DNA from: Sphingopyxis sp. RIFCSPHIGHO2_12_FULL_65_19
Lineage (GTDB): Bacteria; Pseudomonadota; Alphaproteobacteria; Sphingomonadales; Sphingomonadaceae
Assembly: GCF_001830555.1 (NCBI RefSeq)
Contig: NZ_MIAM01000049.1
Coordinates: 48,852 to 89,515, forward strand
Reading direction: 5' to 3'
Length of the DNA stretch: 40,664 bases
Below the pieces are notes generated by a model. That model was given only the letters and a program-made list of their open reading frames with translations. It did no database searches and was not told where the DNA came from. Both the position numbers and the translations under genes were made by a program. This document shows positions 30,509 through 37,809 of this stretch, piece by piece (the first letter of the stretch is position 1; every line of letters begins with the position of its first letter).

Positions 30509-30522
30509 CTTAGATTACTAAG
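30509..30522. promoter_or_regulatory. Candidate MarR operator, site 4
   Basis: CTTAG-ATTA-CTAAG, flanked as ACTTAG/CTAAGT (30508-30523); perfect half-sites. It ends three bases before the leuD ribosome site (AAAGGAGG), so a bound repressor would block initiation of the leuD transcript, and it may also affect MarR gene 2. Confidence 0.8.
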
Positions 30523-30536
30523 TTAAAGGAGGTGGT

Positions 30537-31121
30537 GTGCAAAAATTCGTGCGCGAGACAGCGATCGCGGCACCCTTGCCGCTGACGAACGTCGACACCG
30601 ACATGATCATCCCTGCGCAATATATGAAGGCGCTTACCCGGTCGGGGCTCGGCAAACATCTCTTCCAGGCGCTTCGGTATGCCGAAGATGGCAGCGAGCG
30701 CAGCGATTTCATCCTCAACCGGCCACCCTGCCGCGCAGCGGGGTTTCTGATCGCCGACCGCAATTTCGGTTGCGGATCGTCGCGCGAACATGCGGTCTGG
30801 GCACTCACCGATTTCGGTATTCGTTGCATCATCGCACCAAGCTTCGGTGATATTTTCGCGAGCAATGCACGCAAGAACGGGCTGCTTCTGATCCGCCTTG
30901 CCGACGATCTGTGTGCGCGGCTGCGAGACGCCGTGGCGCTGGCGCAATATGCACCGATCGAAGTGGATCTTGCGGAGCAGACGATCCGCCTGGCATCGGG
31001 CGAGACGATCGCTTTCGCGATCGACATCGACGATCGCCGCATATTGATGGAAGGGCTGGACGATATCAGCCGCACGCTGCGCCATGCCGACGCGATCGCG
31101 CGGTTTGAAGCGACGGGCTAA
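30537..31121 (+). CDS. leuD: LeuD-type small subunit, 3-isopropylmalate dehydratase family
   Basis: A 194-residue aconitase-family swivel-domain subunit. It has PLTNVDTDMIIPAQYMK near residue 15, the DRNFGCGSSREHAVWAL catalytic loop near 75, and FGDIFASNARKNGLLLI near 102, all close to LeuD. With LeuC it would isomerise 2-isopropylmalate or hydrate a related dicarboxylic acid. The start is GTG at 30537, behind a strong AAAGGAGG. It is on the opposite strand from leuC, tail to tail with two bases between. Regulation by a catabolic operator suggests a pathway-specific paralogue (inference). Confidence 0.87.
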   Translation: MQKFVRETAIAAPLPLTNVDTDMIIPAQYMKALTRSGLGKHLFQALRYAEDGSERSDFILNRPPCRAAGFLIADRNFGCGSSREHAVWALTDFGIRCIIAPSFGDIFASNARKNGLLLIRLADDLCARLRDAVALAQYAPIEVDLAEQTIRLASGETIAFAIDIDDRRILMEGLDDISRTLRHADAIARFEATG

Positions 31122-31123
31122 AG

Positions 31124-32548
31124 TCAGCCCCCCAAATCGGGCATCATGTCGGGCGCGGCGATGCACCCCGCAATGGCGCTCGCTGCGGCAAGCGCCGGGC
31201 TCATCAAATGTGTCCGGCCGCCGCGCCCCTGCCGGTTCTCGAAATTTCGGTTCGATGTTGCCGCGCAGCGTTCGCCGACTTGCAGCCGGTCGGCGTTCAT
31301 CCCGACGCACATCGAACAACCAGGTTCGCGCCAATCGAACCCGGCGTCGCGCAGCACCGCGTCAATTCCCTCCGCTTCCGCCTGTCGTTTGACCAGCCCC
31401 GACCCCGGGACCACCATGGCGCGGACATGCGGGGCAACGCGGCGGCCACGGACGATATCCGCCGCGACACGCAGATCCTCGATCCGGCTGTTGGTGCAGC
31501 TGCCGATGAACACCCGGTCGAGCCGCTGCCCGGCGACTGGCGCGCCGGGCGACAGCCCCATATAGGCGACCGCACGCTCGGCCGCGGCGCGATGCTTGGG
31601 ATTTTCCAGCATCGCCGGGTCGGGAACGCGCCCGTCGATTGCGACGACCTGCGACGGGTCGGTGCCCCAACTCACCATCGGCCGGACGTCGCTCGCGTTC
31701 AGCGCCGCTTCGCGGTCGAACGCCGCCCCGGCATCGCTTGCAAGCCTGTTCCAGCGCGCGACCGCCGCCTCCCACGCCGCGCCCGAAGGCACCGCGGGCC
31801 GCCGTGCCAGATAGGCGAATGTTGTCGCGTCCGGCGCGATAAGCCCCGCCCGTGCCCCCATTTCGATGCTGAGGTTGCAGAGCGTCATTCGCGCTTCCAT
31901 AGACAGCGCCCGGATCGCCTCGCCGGCATATTCGATCACATGCCCCGCGGCTCCATCGACCCCGATTGCGCCAATCAGGTGCAGCGCGAGGTCCTTTGCA
32001 TGGACATGCGGCGCCAGCTTACCCGCCACAGTGACGCGCATATTGCGCGACCGCCGCTGGCGGATCGTCTGCGTCGCCAGCACATGCTCGACCTCTGACG
32101 TTCCGATCCCGAAGGCGAGGGCACCGAAGGCACCATGGGTCGAGGTATGGCTGTCTCCGCAGACGATCGTCATCCCCGGCTGCGATCGTCCCTGTTCGGG
32201 GCCGACGACATGAACGATGCCGCCGCGCGGGTCGCCCATCGGGAAATTCTCGATCCCGAAACGGCGCGTATTGGCCGCCAGGGCTTCGAGTTGCGCGCGC
32301 GCGTCGGCATCATCGACCCCGGCCGGCCCGTGCATCTGGTCCGCCGTCGGCACGACATGGTCGGACAGCGCCAGCACGCGTTCGGGACGCCGCACCGCTC
32401 GCCCGGCGGCAGCAAGACCAGCGAACGCCTGCGGCGACGTGACCTCGTGCAACAGGTGGAGGTCGATATAGAGCAAGGTTTCGCCGTCATCTTCGGCGAC
32501 AGCGTGCGCATCCCATATCTTGTCATAGAGTGTGCGGGGCCGGGTCAC
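31124..32548 (-). CDS. leuC: LeuC-type large subunit, 3-isopropylmalate dehydratase family
   Basis: A 474-residue aconitase-family large subunit with all three [4Fe-4S] cysteines: Cys351 ([14 protein letters not shown]), Cys411 and Cys414 ([10 protein letters not shown]). Other LeuC blocks are intact: [10 protein letters not shown] at the start, [20 protein letters not shown] near 130, and [20 protein letters not shown] near the end. Start GTG at 32548 lies three bases after the acyl-CoA dehydrogenase stop, so it is the third gene of the APH1-ACAD-leuC operon, while its partner subunit is encoded convergently. A citraconate or methylmalate-type hydratase is a possible alternative. Confidence 0.9.
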   Translation of the reverse strand: MTRPRTLYDKIWDAHAVAEDDGETLLYIDLHLLHEVTSPQAFAGLAAAGRAVRRPERVLALSDHVVPTADQMHGPAGVDDADARAQLEALAANTRRFGIENFPMGDPRGGIVHVVGPEQGRSQPGMTIVCGDSHTSTHGAFGALAFGIGTSEVEHVLATQTIRQRRSRNMRVTVAGKLAPHVHAKDLALHLIGAIGVDGAAGHVIEYAGEAIRALSMEARMTLCNLSIEMGARAGLIAPDATTFAYLARRPAVPSGAAWEAAVARWNRLASDAGAAFDREAALNASDVRPMVSWGTDPSQVVAIDGRVPDPAMLENPKHRAAAERAVAYMGLSPGAPVAGQRLDRVFIGSCTNSRIEDLRVAADIVRGRRVAPHVRAMVVPGSGLVKRQAEAEGIDAVLRDAGFDWREPGCSMCVGMNADRLQVGERCAATSNRNFENRQGRGGRTHLMSPALAAASAIAGCIAAPDMMPDLGG

Positions 32549-32551
32549 GAT

Positions 32552-33841
32552 TTACCCAAGCATCTCTTTTCGTGGTCCCAGATAGCCGAACAGATAGGCA
32601 GCGACTTTTCGCATCTGGATTTCTTCGGCGCCCTCGGTGATGCGGTATCGGCGGTGGTGGCGATAGATATGCTCGAACGGCTTGTGGCGCGAATAGCCGA
32701 TGCCGCCATGGACCTGCATCGCGCGGTCGGCGGCTTCGCAGACGAGGCGGTTCGCCCAGTAATTGCACATGCTCACCTTGTCGGAAAGGGTCCGTTCGAT
32801 CTGCTTGTGCGGGGTGTTGTCCATGTCCCAGGCGGTTTTGCGGATCAGCAGACGCAGCATTTCCGCCTGCGTCGCCAGTTCGACGAGCGGGAACTGGATC
32901 GCCTGATTCTTCGCCAGCGCCTCGCCGAACGGCTTGCGCTCGCGCGCATATTTCACGCTCTCCTCGATGCAATAGACTGCGGCGCCGAGCGATGAGGCGG
33001 CCTGGCGGATGCGGTTCTGGTGGACGAAGCTCTGCGCGATTGCGAGGGCGCCGCCTACCGGGCCGAGCCGCGTGCTGTCGGGCACCCAGACGTCGGAGAA
33101 CGTCATGCGCGGATGGTCGGTCGGCATATTGAACGTCCACATATATTCGTCGACCGTCATTCCCGGCGTGCCCGTCGGCACGAGCAGACAGGTGATACCC
33201 TTGGCATCACCATCCTCGCCGTCGGTGCGGCAGAAGGTCGCACAGTGAGTCGCGACATGCATGCCGGTGATCCACATCTTGCGCCCGTCGATCCGCCAAC
33301 CCTCGATCCCATCGCGGGTTTCGCGCACGCCGCGCGTCTCCATATGTGTCGCATCCGATCCATGATCGGGTTCGGTCAGGCCGAACGCGGTACGGCGGCG
33401 CCCCTCGAACCCGCCGAGGATGAACTCCGCCTTCTGTTCGTCGCTGGTGGCAAACTGCTCGAACATTTCGACGAAGGGGAAGTTGCCGACGATGCTATGT
33501 TCGTTCTGAAGGTCGTTGTGCAGGCCCAGCCCCTTCGCCGCCAGATGCTCGCGGATCACCGCCATCCACAGGTTGCTGCCATCCTGGCCGCCGTATTTCT
33601 TCGGCGCCGAAAAGCGCCAATGGCCCGCCGCATCGGCCTTGCGCGTCGCCTGCTTCAAAAGCTGCTCCCACTCGTGGCGCGGCAGCCCCTGATTGTCCCA
33701 GTCGGTGCGGCTATGCTCGCGGCGATGGTCAAAGAAGCGGATATTGTCGTCCGCTTCTTCGAGCGGCCGGATCTCGGCTTCGATAAATGCGTCGAGTTCG
33801 TCGAGATAGGCCTGCAAATCGGCTGGAACCGCAAAATCCAT
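32552..33841 (-). CDS. Acyl-CoA dehydrogenase, ACAD10/11-like
   Basis: A 429-residue FAD-dependent acyl-CoA dehydrogenase. FAD/substrate motifs include FGLTEPDHGSDATHMETRG near residue 150, RKMWITGMHVATHC near 185, and QVHGGIGYSRHKPFEHIYR near 370; the catalytic Glu403 is in RITEGAEEIQMRK. The longer N-terminus (DELDAFIEAEIRPLEEAD, then FFDHRREHSRTDWDNQGLPR) is that of ACAD10/11-type and related bacterial enzymes. It lies 19 bases after an APH-type kinase gene, matching the kinase-dehydrogenase pairing of mammalian ACAD10/11 and bacterial 4-hydroxyacid (levulinate-type) pathways. I use the ATG at 33841; the frame further upstream is kinase DNA. Confidence 0.9.
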   Translation of the reverse strand: MDFAVPADLQAYLDELDAFIEAEIRPLEEADDNIRFFDHRREHSRTDWDNQGLPRHEWEQLLKQATRKADAAGHWRFSAPKKYGGQDGSNLWMAVIREHLAAKGLGLHNDLQNEHSIVGNFPFVEMFEQFATSDEQKAEFILGGFEGRRRTAFGLTEPDHGSDATHMETRGVRETRDGIEGWRIDGRKMWITGMHVATHCATFCRTDGEDGDAKGITCLLVPTGTPGMTVDEYMWTFNMPTDHPRMTFSDVWVPDSTRLGPVGGALAIAQSFVHQNRIRQAASSLGAAVYCIEESVKYARERKPFGEALAKNQAIQFPLVELATQAEMLRLLIRKTAWDMDNTPHKQIERTLSDKVSMCNYWANRLVCEAADRAMQVHGGIGYSRHKPFEHIYRHHRRYRITEGAEEIQMRKVAAYLFGYLGPRKEMLG

Positions 33842-33860
33842 TATTTCTCTCCCTTGTCCT

Positions 33861-35207
33861 TTATCCGCGCCAGGCAGCGCGCGCTTCGCTGAGCGGCGCA
33901 TATTTGGGGCTGTCGACCGCGCATTTGTCCAGCACGTCGCGCCGCAGTTTCGCGAGCAGGCCCGGTTCAGCGATCGTCGTGGCGCCCGACAGCAAAGCGG
34001 TCGCAAGCACCGCGTCCTCGGCGCGAATCCCGGCCGCGAGGTCGCGGATCACGATGCCGAGCGCATTCATCGCGACCACCGCCTCGAACTTGCCATGCCC
34101 CTCCGCACCCGGCTTGATCGCGCTCTCGATCCAGTCTCGCACGGCCTTGACCATCTCGGCATTGGTCGGCTCGCCTGTTGGCGCGGATGTGGCCCCCGGT
34201 GATGGGGGCAGGTCCCGCGTCCGTTCGGCAGCGGGCGCTTCTTCTTCGAGCAGCAACAAGAGGTCGAGTTCCTGCTCGGCGGTCCGCCGCCCGACAACGA
34301 CGCGCTCGACCGTCTTGTCAGCGCCGCTGCGCCACGCCGCGCCCATTTGCAAACAGCCAAGCGCCCACCATAGCGTCCGGTAGACCAGCCAGAAGCGGAA
34401 ACGCTCCGGATCGACACGCGCGCCGCCCGCCGCCTCATAAGCCGAAAAATAATCTTCCAGGCTGCCCACGCCGAACGCAGGCTGGTCGAGCCGCCCGAAG
34501 CGCCAGACGCTCATGCAGCCGAAAGCCAGATCCTCATGTGCGTCGCCCCGATGCGCCAGCTCCCAGTCGAGCACCGCGGCCAGGCCCCCGTCCGCACCGC
34601 GCGCCATATCGACCATGATATTGCCCATCCGGTAATCGCCATGGACCAGCACCGGCGCCGCAGGTGCGGGCAGATGATCCTCGCACCATCGGATCGCGAG
34701 CGCGATCACCGGCCGGTCGCCGCCATAGGTCAGGAAGCGCGCCTTGAGTTCGGCGAGCGCGGCAGCGGTGTCCATCAAAGGGATCGCCGCGGGAATGGTG
34801 TCAGCTGGGATCGCGTGGATACGCGCCAGCTCGCGCCCCAGGTCCGTAAGAAGCGATCGCGGCGGATCGGCCAAGATCTTCGCGGGCGACACCTCTCCTG
34901 CCACCCGCCGCATCACATAGCCCGTGCCCAACCCGTCGGCGTCCTCGAGCACCCCGACGACTTCGGGCGCCTTCACCCCCGCGCGATGCGCCGCCATCAC
35001 CAGCGCCGCCTCGTCGGCATGTCCGAACGGCCGATCCGCCATATAGGCCGCCGACGGCGCGCGGCGCAGAACATAGGCCGAATCGCCCCAGCCGAAGGAC
35101 CAGCTTTCCATATTCGCGCCGCCCGACAAACGATTCAGATCCGACAGCGCCCCTGCGCCGACAATGCGATGCATCAGTTGAGACAGCAAATCCGAGGACA
35201 TGTTCAT
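33861..35207 (-). CDS. APH-type kinase fused to a DUF6285-like domain, copy 1
   Basis: A 448-residue protein. Residues ~1-300 form an aminoglycoside-phosphotransferase-like kinase: LVHGDYRMGNIMVD (His189-Asp191, Asn196) and VLDWELAHRGDAHEDLAFG (Asp214, Glu216), plus the ATP-loop side (LSGGANMESWSFGW). After an acidic linker (~295-328) comes a small helical C-terminal domain that resembles DUF6285. Kinases of this type beside ACAD10/11-like dehydrogenases phosphorylate hydroxyacyl-CoAs before phosphate elimination. It is the first gene of the APH1-ACAD-leuC operon; the ATG at 35207 follows AAGGGTGG, and operator site 5 lies 89 bases upstream. Confidence 0.88.
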   Translation of the reverse strand: MNMSSDLLSQLMHRIVGAGALSDLNRLSGGANMESWSFGWGDSAYVLRRAPSAAYMADRPFGHADEAALVMAAHRAGVKAPEVVGVLEDADGLGTGYVMRRVAGEVSPAKILADPPRSLLTDLGRELARIHAIPADTIPAAIPLMDTAAALAELKARFLTYGGDRPVIALAIRWCEDHLPAPAAPVLVHGDYRMGNIMVDMARGADGGLAAVLDWELAHRGDAHEDLAFGCMSVWRFGRLDQPAFGVGSLEDYFSAYEAAGGARVDPERFRFWLVYRTLWWALGCLQMGAAWRSGADKTVERVVVGRRTAEQELDLLLLLEEEAPAAERTRDLPPSPGATSAPTGEPTNAEMVKAVRDWIESAIKPGAEGHGKFEAVVAMNALGIVIRDLAAGIRAEDAVLATALLSGATTIAEPGLLAKLRRDVLDKCAVDSPKYAPLSEARAAWRG

Positions 35208-35295
35208 GCGGCCACCCTTGGCGGACGCCGACCGTCCGGACCGTCCTTATGAAAAAATCCCCGCATCCGCGCACCCCGTTTTCTAGGCCGATTTG

Positions 35296-35309
35296 CTTAG
35301 TATACTAAT
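35296..35309. promoter_or_regulatory. Candidate MarR operator, site 5
   Basis: CTTAG-TATA-CTAAT, with inner palindrome TTAGTATACTAA. It is upstream of the APH1-ACAD-leuC operon and is the rightmost site of the cluster, marking its boundary with the pilus genes. Confidence 0.75.
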
Positions 35310-35404
35310 GATATAGATTGTCGAAGTCGCGGGCAAGCGGAGAGATGATCCGCACGATCGGCGACGGCGCCGGGGTCAGACGCGGCGACATCAGCCCCTG
35401 CCCG

Positions 35405-35515
35405 CAACATTAACATGCACCCGGCGCTGTGTCCCAAATCGGGCACCTAACATATTAATCAAACTTTCAATTTGCTTAAATTTCCTTAACTTTTTAGGAA
35501 GCGAATCGCTGAGAA
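35405..35515 (+). promoter_or_regulatory. AT-rich leader upstream of the pilus genes
   Basis: The 381-bp gap between the APH1 and pilin genes (35208-35588) holds operator site 5 and then this AT-rich stretch, unusual in the window. It contains several TTAA and TTTA clusters (TTGCTTAAATTTCCTTAAC). It probably includes the pilin operon promoter, but no convincing -35/-10 pair stands out. No ORF or RNA gene is evident in the gap. Confidence 0.45.
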
Positions 35516-35588
35516 GCCAAAACGCCTGTCGCGGCGTCCACATCGGTAAAGCGTCCTTGGGGATCGCCGCACATGTGGTTGGGGGAAA

Positions 35589-36185
35589 ATGATGCGAATG
35601 GTGACCGGGGGTGGGCTTGCTATGCCCGCAATCAGAATTGCGTGTATCGCTACCGGGCTGCTCGCTGCAATGGCACCTGCGCAGGCGCACCCAGATTCCG
35701 TCGCAATCGATGTCACCGCCGAAATAAAGGATCGCTGCGGCTTCACGGGCACGGCGCCGACGAGCGTCGATGCGCCGCGCGACCTGGAGGATGCCGCCAG
35801 CCTGTCGATCAAGGTCGGGCTCGATTGTAACACCCCTTATGCCGTGGGCGTGACGTCCGAAAATGGCGCGCTGGTCAATCTCGATGCCAGCGACGACGGC
35901 TCGGGCTATGCCTTTGAAAAGAAATATCGCGTTGCCATTGCGCTGGAAACCGACCGCGGCACCGTCCGCAGCGAACGGTGCCGGTCGAACGAACTGTCGG
36001 CGGATGGACGTTGCGATTTCGCCGCGTCGCGCGCGGGCAAGGGCTTGAAGTCGGGACGCGGGATCAGCGTCGGCCGCGACGCGATCATCACGATCGACTG
36101 GCCGGCCCAGTCGACGCTGCCGCGCCGGCTCGCCGCCGGCCGTTACAAGGATACTTTAATTCTGGTGGTGGGGCCTCGCGGATAA
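35589..36185 (+). CDS. Secreted pilin-like subunit 1
   Basis: A 198-residue exported protein. The signal peptide (IACIATGLLAAMAPAQA, cleavage after AQA) is followed by an Ig-like beta-rich domain of the chaperone-usher/spore-coat-U type: VAIDVTAEIKDRCGF at the mature N-terminus, LKSGRGISVGRDAIITIDWP, and a C-terminal strand AGRYKDTLILVVGP that would be completed by a chaperone. Four cysteines (RCGF, LDCN, ERCR, GRCD) may make two disulphides. I keep the ATG at 35589; the ATG at 35622 directly before the hydrophobic core is a fair alternative. It precedes the main pilin gene by 165 bp and may be a minor subunit. Confidence 0.75.
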   Translation: MMRMVTGGGLAMPAIRIACIATGLLAAMAPAQAHPDSVAIDVTAEIKDRCGFTGTAPTSVDAPRDLEDAASLSIKVGLDCNTPYAVGVTSENGALVNLDASDDGSGYAFEKKYRVAIALETDRGTVRSERCRSNELSADGRCDFAASRAGKGLKSGRGISVGRDAIITIDWPAQSTLPRRLAAGRYKDTLILVVGPRG

Positions 36186-36350
36186 TGCGGACCCACTCCA
36201 CGAAGGGCGGCGCGCGGGTCGATGCGCCGCTGACACACCGGACATTCCTTCCGCGGGTTCCGGTGAAGCCGATGGGGCCATCTGCCGGCCTCGATTTACC
36301 CGCGTCCTTAATATTTGGGCGTCAATTAACTTAATGAGGAGTTGAATTTT

Positions 36351-36968
36351 ATGAAGCGTATCGTTCTTGCCGCCAGCACGGCCATCGCTCTCGCCGCAAC
36401 TGCCGGCGCGGCATCGGCTGCTGAAACCGCAACCATCAACATCAACGCCGAAGTCGCCAGCAAGTGCGGCATCTCGGCATCGTCGTCGCTGATCTCGCTC
36501 GAAGACATCACCGGCACCGATGCCAAGGTCCGCTCGAACGTGACCGAAGAAATCGCAACGAAGCTGAACCAGGCGAAGGTTATCCCCTTCTGCAACAAAG
36601 CAGGCAGCCAGGTTAAGGTCGAGCGCGCCGTGCTCGCCCTCGCCGGTGCTGTCGGCACCAGCACCACCACTGGTGGCTATGCGCAGTTCGTTCGCTACAA
36701 CCTCGACACGTCGATCAACGGCCTGCCGCTCGACACGACCTCGGTCGCGGGTGCCTCGACCGTTGCGCAGCCCTTCGGCGGCCACACGAGCGCTGGCGAT
36801 GCCAACACGCACATCAAGTTCGTGAAGGCCGCAGCGCAGGGCGACGCCGTCGCTTCGTCGAACGGTTCGACCCCGGTTGCAACCAACTGGTCGTCGCTGA
36901 CCGATCGCCGGCTGATCGCTGGAAGCTACACCGGCTACGTCACCATCGAACTGACGCCGGCTGCCTAA
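36351..36968 (+). CDS. Secreted pilin-like subunit 2 (probable major pilin)
   Basis: A 205-residue exported protein. The signal peptide is MKRIVLAASTAIALAATAGA with cleavage after ASA. The mature protein starts ETATININAEVASKCGI, has a disulphide pair (Cys in SKCGI and PFCNKAG), many Ala, Ser, Thr and Gly, and ends with a strand (GSYTGYVTIELTPAA) typical of subunits that donate or receive a chaperone strand. GAGGA precedes the ATG at 36351. A perfect 12-bp hairpin follows the stop codon and could make the pilin transcript more abundant than the chaperone-usher part, as expected of a major subunit (inference). Confidence 0.8.
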   Translation: MKRIVLAASTAIALAATAGAASAAETATININAEVASKCGISASSSLISLEDITGTDAKVRSNVTEEIATKLNQAKVIPFCNKAGSQVKVERAVLALAGAVGTSTTTGGYAQFVRYNLDTSINGLPLDTTSVAGASTVAQPFGGHTSAGDANTHIKFVKAAAQGDAVASSNGSTPVATNWSSLTDRRLIAGSYTGYVTIELTPAA

Positions 36969-36975
36969 CATGTTT

Positions 36976-37003
36976 CCGGGGGCAGGGTTCGCCCTGCCCC
37001 CGG
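36976..37003 (+). terminator. Strong hairpin after the pilin gene
   Basis: CCGGGGGCAGGG (36976-36987) pairs perfectly with CCCTGCCCCCGG (36992-37003) over a TTCG tetraloop, followed by ATTCTTTTG. The stem is 12 bp and begins 7 bases after the stop codon. It lies inside the apparent operon, so partial termination or mRNA protection of the pilin message is likely. Confidence 0.8.
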
Positions 37004-37025
37004 ATTCTTTTGTGAACCCGATTAT

Positions 37026-37805
37026 ATGAACAAAATGTCCCTGCGCTTCGCACGCCCTTGGTCGGCCTGCGTCATCGCCGCCCTTTTGCTGTTGGCGCTT
37101 ATCGTGCCCGCGGTGGCGATCAACGTGCAGCCTGTGATCGTCGATCTTCAGTCCACCGGCCGAAGTGCGTCGGCGATCATCAGCCTCCAGAACACTTTTC
37201 CCGAAACCGTTCCCGTCGAACTGACCGCGCACCCCATTCGCATCGTGAATGGCGAGTTGCAGGAAATCGAGGATGAGGAGGCGGAAGACCTGCTGATCTT
37301 CCCGGCTCAGACCACGATCCCCGGCGGCCAGACACAGGCGTTTCGCGTCCAGTGGGTCGGCGAACCCGACCTCACGGAAAGCAAACATTTTTATGTGACA
37401 GCGGCGCAGCTTCCCGTCGCCTTGTCCGAAAATCAGAACGCGATCCAGGTGCTGCACCGATTCAAGATTCTTGTCAGCGTCGGCGCCGCTTCGGCAACGT
37501 CGGAACTGCATGTTTCCGAAGCGCGGATCGATGTCGATGCCAATGGCAAGCCGCGCCCTGTCCTGACGATCAGGAACGACGGAACGACCTATGGCTATGT
37601 CGGGCAGCGGCGGATGACGATCGTCCAGCGCGGTGTCGGCGGTGAAGAAATCTTCCGTCAGACCTTTGAACCCGACGAAATCAGCCAGCGCATGGGGATG
37701 GGACTCGTCCCCTCCGGCCAGAGCCGTATCCTGCCCGTCAACGTCGAACTGCCGCAAGCAGCCGGAACCCTGTCGATCGAGCTGGCGCTGGCCGGAAACA
37801 ACTGA
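37026..37805 (+). CDS. Periplasmic pilus chaperone, PapD-like
   Basis: A 259-residue periplasmic chaperone. A signal peptide (CVIAALLLLALIVPAVA) precedes the N-terminal Ig domain: INVQPVIVDLQSTGRSASAIISLQN, then LIFPAQTTIPGGQTQAFRVQWVG near residue 90. The G1-strand-like segment is VLHRFKILVSVG near 142, and the second Ig domain starts VLTIRNDGTTYGYVGQ. It would bind pilin subunits by donor-strand complementation and deliver them to the usher. No clear ribosome site precedes the ATG at 37026; ATG at 37035 is the alternative. It ends four bases before the usher start. Confidence 0.87.
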   Translation: MNKMSLRFARPWSACVIAALLLLALIVPAVAINVQPVIVDLQSTGRSASAIISLQNTFPETVPVELTAHPIRIVNGELQEIEDEEAEDLLIFPAQTTIPGGQTQAFRVQWVGEPDLTESKHFYVTAAQLPVALSENQNAIQVLHRFKILVSVGAASATSELHVSEARIDVDANGKPRPVLTIRNDGTTYGYVGQRRMTIVQRGVGGEEIFRQTFEPDEISQRMGMGLVPSGQSRILPVNVELPQAAGTLSIELALAGNN

Positions 37806-37809
37806 GACC

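Noticed and set aside
24819..35207. Aminoglycoside resistance from the two APH-type genes.
   Set aside because: Both lie in catabolic operons with acyl-CoA enzymes, and one has a DUF6285-like tail; the fold is shared by many metabolic kinases.
19091..35207. A phosphonate (bialaphos-like) biosynthesis cluster, because enolase-like, aconitase-like and 2-hydroxyacid dehydrogenase genes co-occur there.
   Set aside because: No PEP mutase, phosphonopyruvate decarboxylase or nonribosomal peptide synthetase gene is present, and the acyl-CoA enzymes fit catabolism better.
35450..35500. Possible CtrA boxes in the pilin leader.
   Set aside because: TTAA motifs are spaced by 6, not the 7 bases of the TTAA-N7-TTAA consensus; an AT-rich stretch gives such matches by chance.
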